Source: Pseudomonadota bacterium (GTDB taxonomy: Bacteria > Pseudomonadota > Gammaproteobacteria > Burkholderiales > Burkholderiaceae_D). Taken from it: a stretch of 5,396 nt of DNA. Under the pieces are notes generated by a model, which was given only the letters and a program-made list of their open reading frames with translations, searched no databases and was not told the origin of the DNA. A program made the position numbers and the translations under genes. The stretch lies in contig JAEWBA010000006.1 in assembly GCA_023391395.1 (NCBI GenBank), positions 1-5,396 of the forward strand. Reading direction: 5' to 3'. Of the stretch, positions 5,191-5,396 are shown piece after piece. Every line of letters begins with the position of its first letter. Positions within the stretch are counted from its first letter, which is position 1.

Positions 5191-5396
5191 TCAGGCGGCC
5201 AGGAGCTGCCTGAGCACGAAAGGCAGGATGCCGCCGTGCTTGTAGTAGTCCACCTCGATCGGCGTATCGATGCGCAGCAACAGCTTGACTTCCTGCTTCT
5301 GGCCGTTGGCACGCTTGATCACCAGGGTGACTTGCTGCTGCGGCTTGATTTCACCTTCGATGCCCTTCAGGTCGAAGGTCTCGTTGCCGGTGATGC
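5191..5396 (-). CDS. acnA: Aconitate hydratase AcnA, C-terminal fragment
   Basis: The last 67 codons of a leftward gene entering from the right edge, with TGA at 5193-5191. The protein reads [20 protein letters not shown] early and ends [26 protein letters not shown]. The [20 protein letters not shown] ending is characteristic of the AcnA/IRP1 type of aconitase, and belongs to the swivelling C-terminal domain that closes over the 4Fe-4S active site. The enzyme interconverts citrate and isocitrate in the TCA cycle in the cytoplasm. The iron-sulfur cysteines are outside the window. The nearest alternatives, AcnB and AcnD (2-methylcitrate pathway), are less likely; AcnB has a different domain order and C-terminus, while AcnD is close enough that the full gene would be needed to exclude it. 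Confidence 0.9.
   Translation of the reverse strand, partial: ITGNETFDLKGIEGEIKPQQQVTLVIKRANGQKQEVKLLLRIDTPIEVDYYKHGGILPFVLRQLLAA

Overview
The window looks like an ordinary chromosomal segment of a GC-rich betaproteobacterium, probably Burkholderiales and perhaps near Oxalobacteraceae such as Herbaspirillum, Collimonas or Herminiimonas. The basis is the gene set: a DUF2863 protein, a family I associate with betaproteobacteria, next to an AcnA-type aconitase end, together with a RoxA-type ribosomal oxygenase and a bacterial cytosolic-carboxypeptidase-like M14 enzyme. Base composition and coding density are consistent with this. The taxonomic call is inference from memory, not from a search. 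I see no transposase, integrase, tRNA, rRNA, CRISPR array or phage gene.

Layout from left to right. (1) The C-terminal end of a metallo-beta-lactamase-fold hydrolase runs rightward (1-229). It ends at a small hairpin and a strong A-tract/T-tract hairpin (265-293) that can terminate transcription from both sides. (2) A small Ala/Pro-rich lipoprotein runs leftward into that terminator (312-587). It contains an in-frame 33-bp repeat, and a long upstream region (588-814) holds an exact TATAAT box and a tandem 10-bp AT-rich direct repeat. (3) roxA, a 2-oxoglutarate/Fe(II) oxygenase gene for ribosomal protein L16, runs leftward (815-1936). A TATAAT box sits where its mRNA could begin at the A of the ATG. 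(4) Divergent from roxA, a rightward two-gene unit encodes an M14 carboxypeptidase (2053-3177) and a CYTH-domain triphosphatase-like protein (3183-3647); the ribosome binding site of the second lies inside the end of the first. (5) A 146-bp convergent spacer is packed with inverted repeats. (6) A DUF2863 gene runs leftward (3794-5044). (7) The C-terminus of aconitase AcnA runs leftward (5191-5396), followed by a hairpin and then an intrinsic terminator.

Most of the content is housekeeping: translation modification (RoxA), the TCA cycle (AcnA), probable nucleotide or phosphate chemistry (CYTH) and peptide processing (M14). I did not find a convincing new multi-gene system. The best leads are the possible leaderless roxA transcript, the tandem-repeat promoter of the low-complexity lipoprotein, the M14-CYTH pairing and a possible zinc site at the DUF2863 C-terminus.
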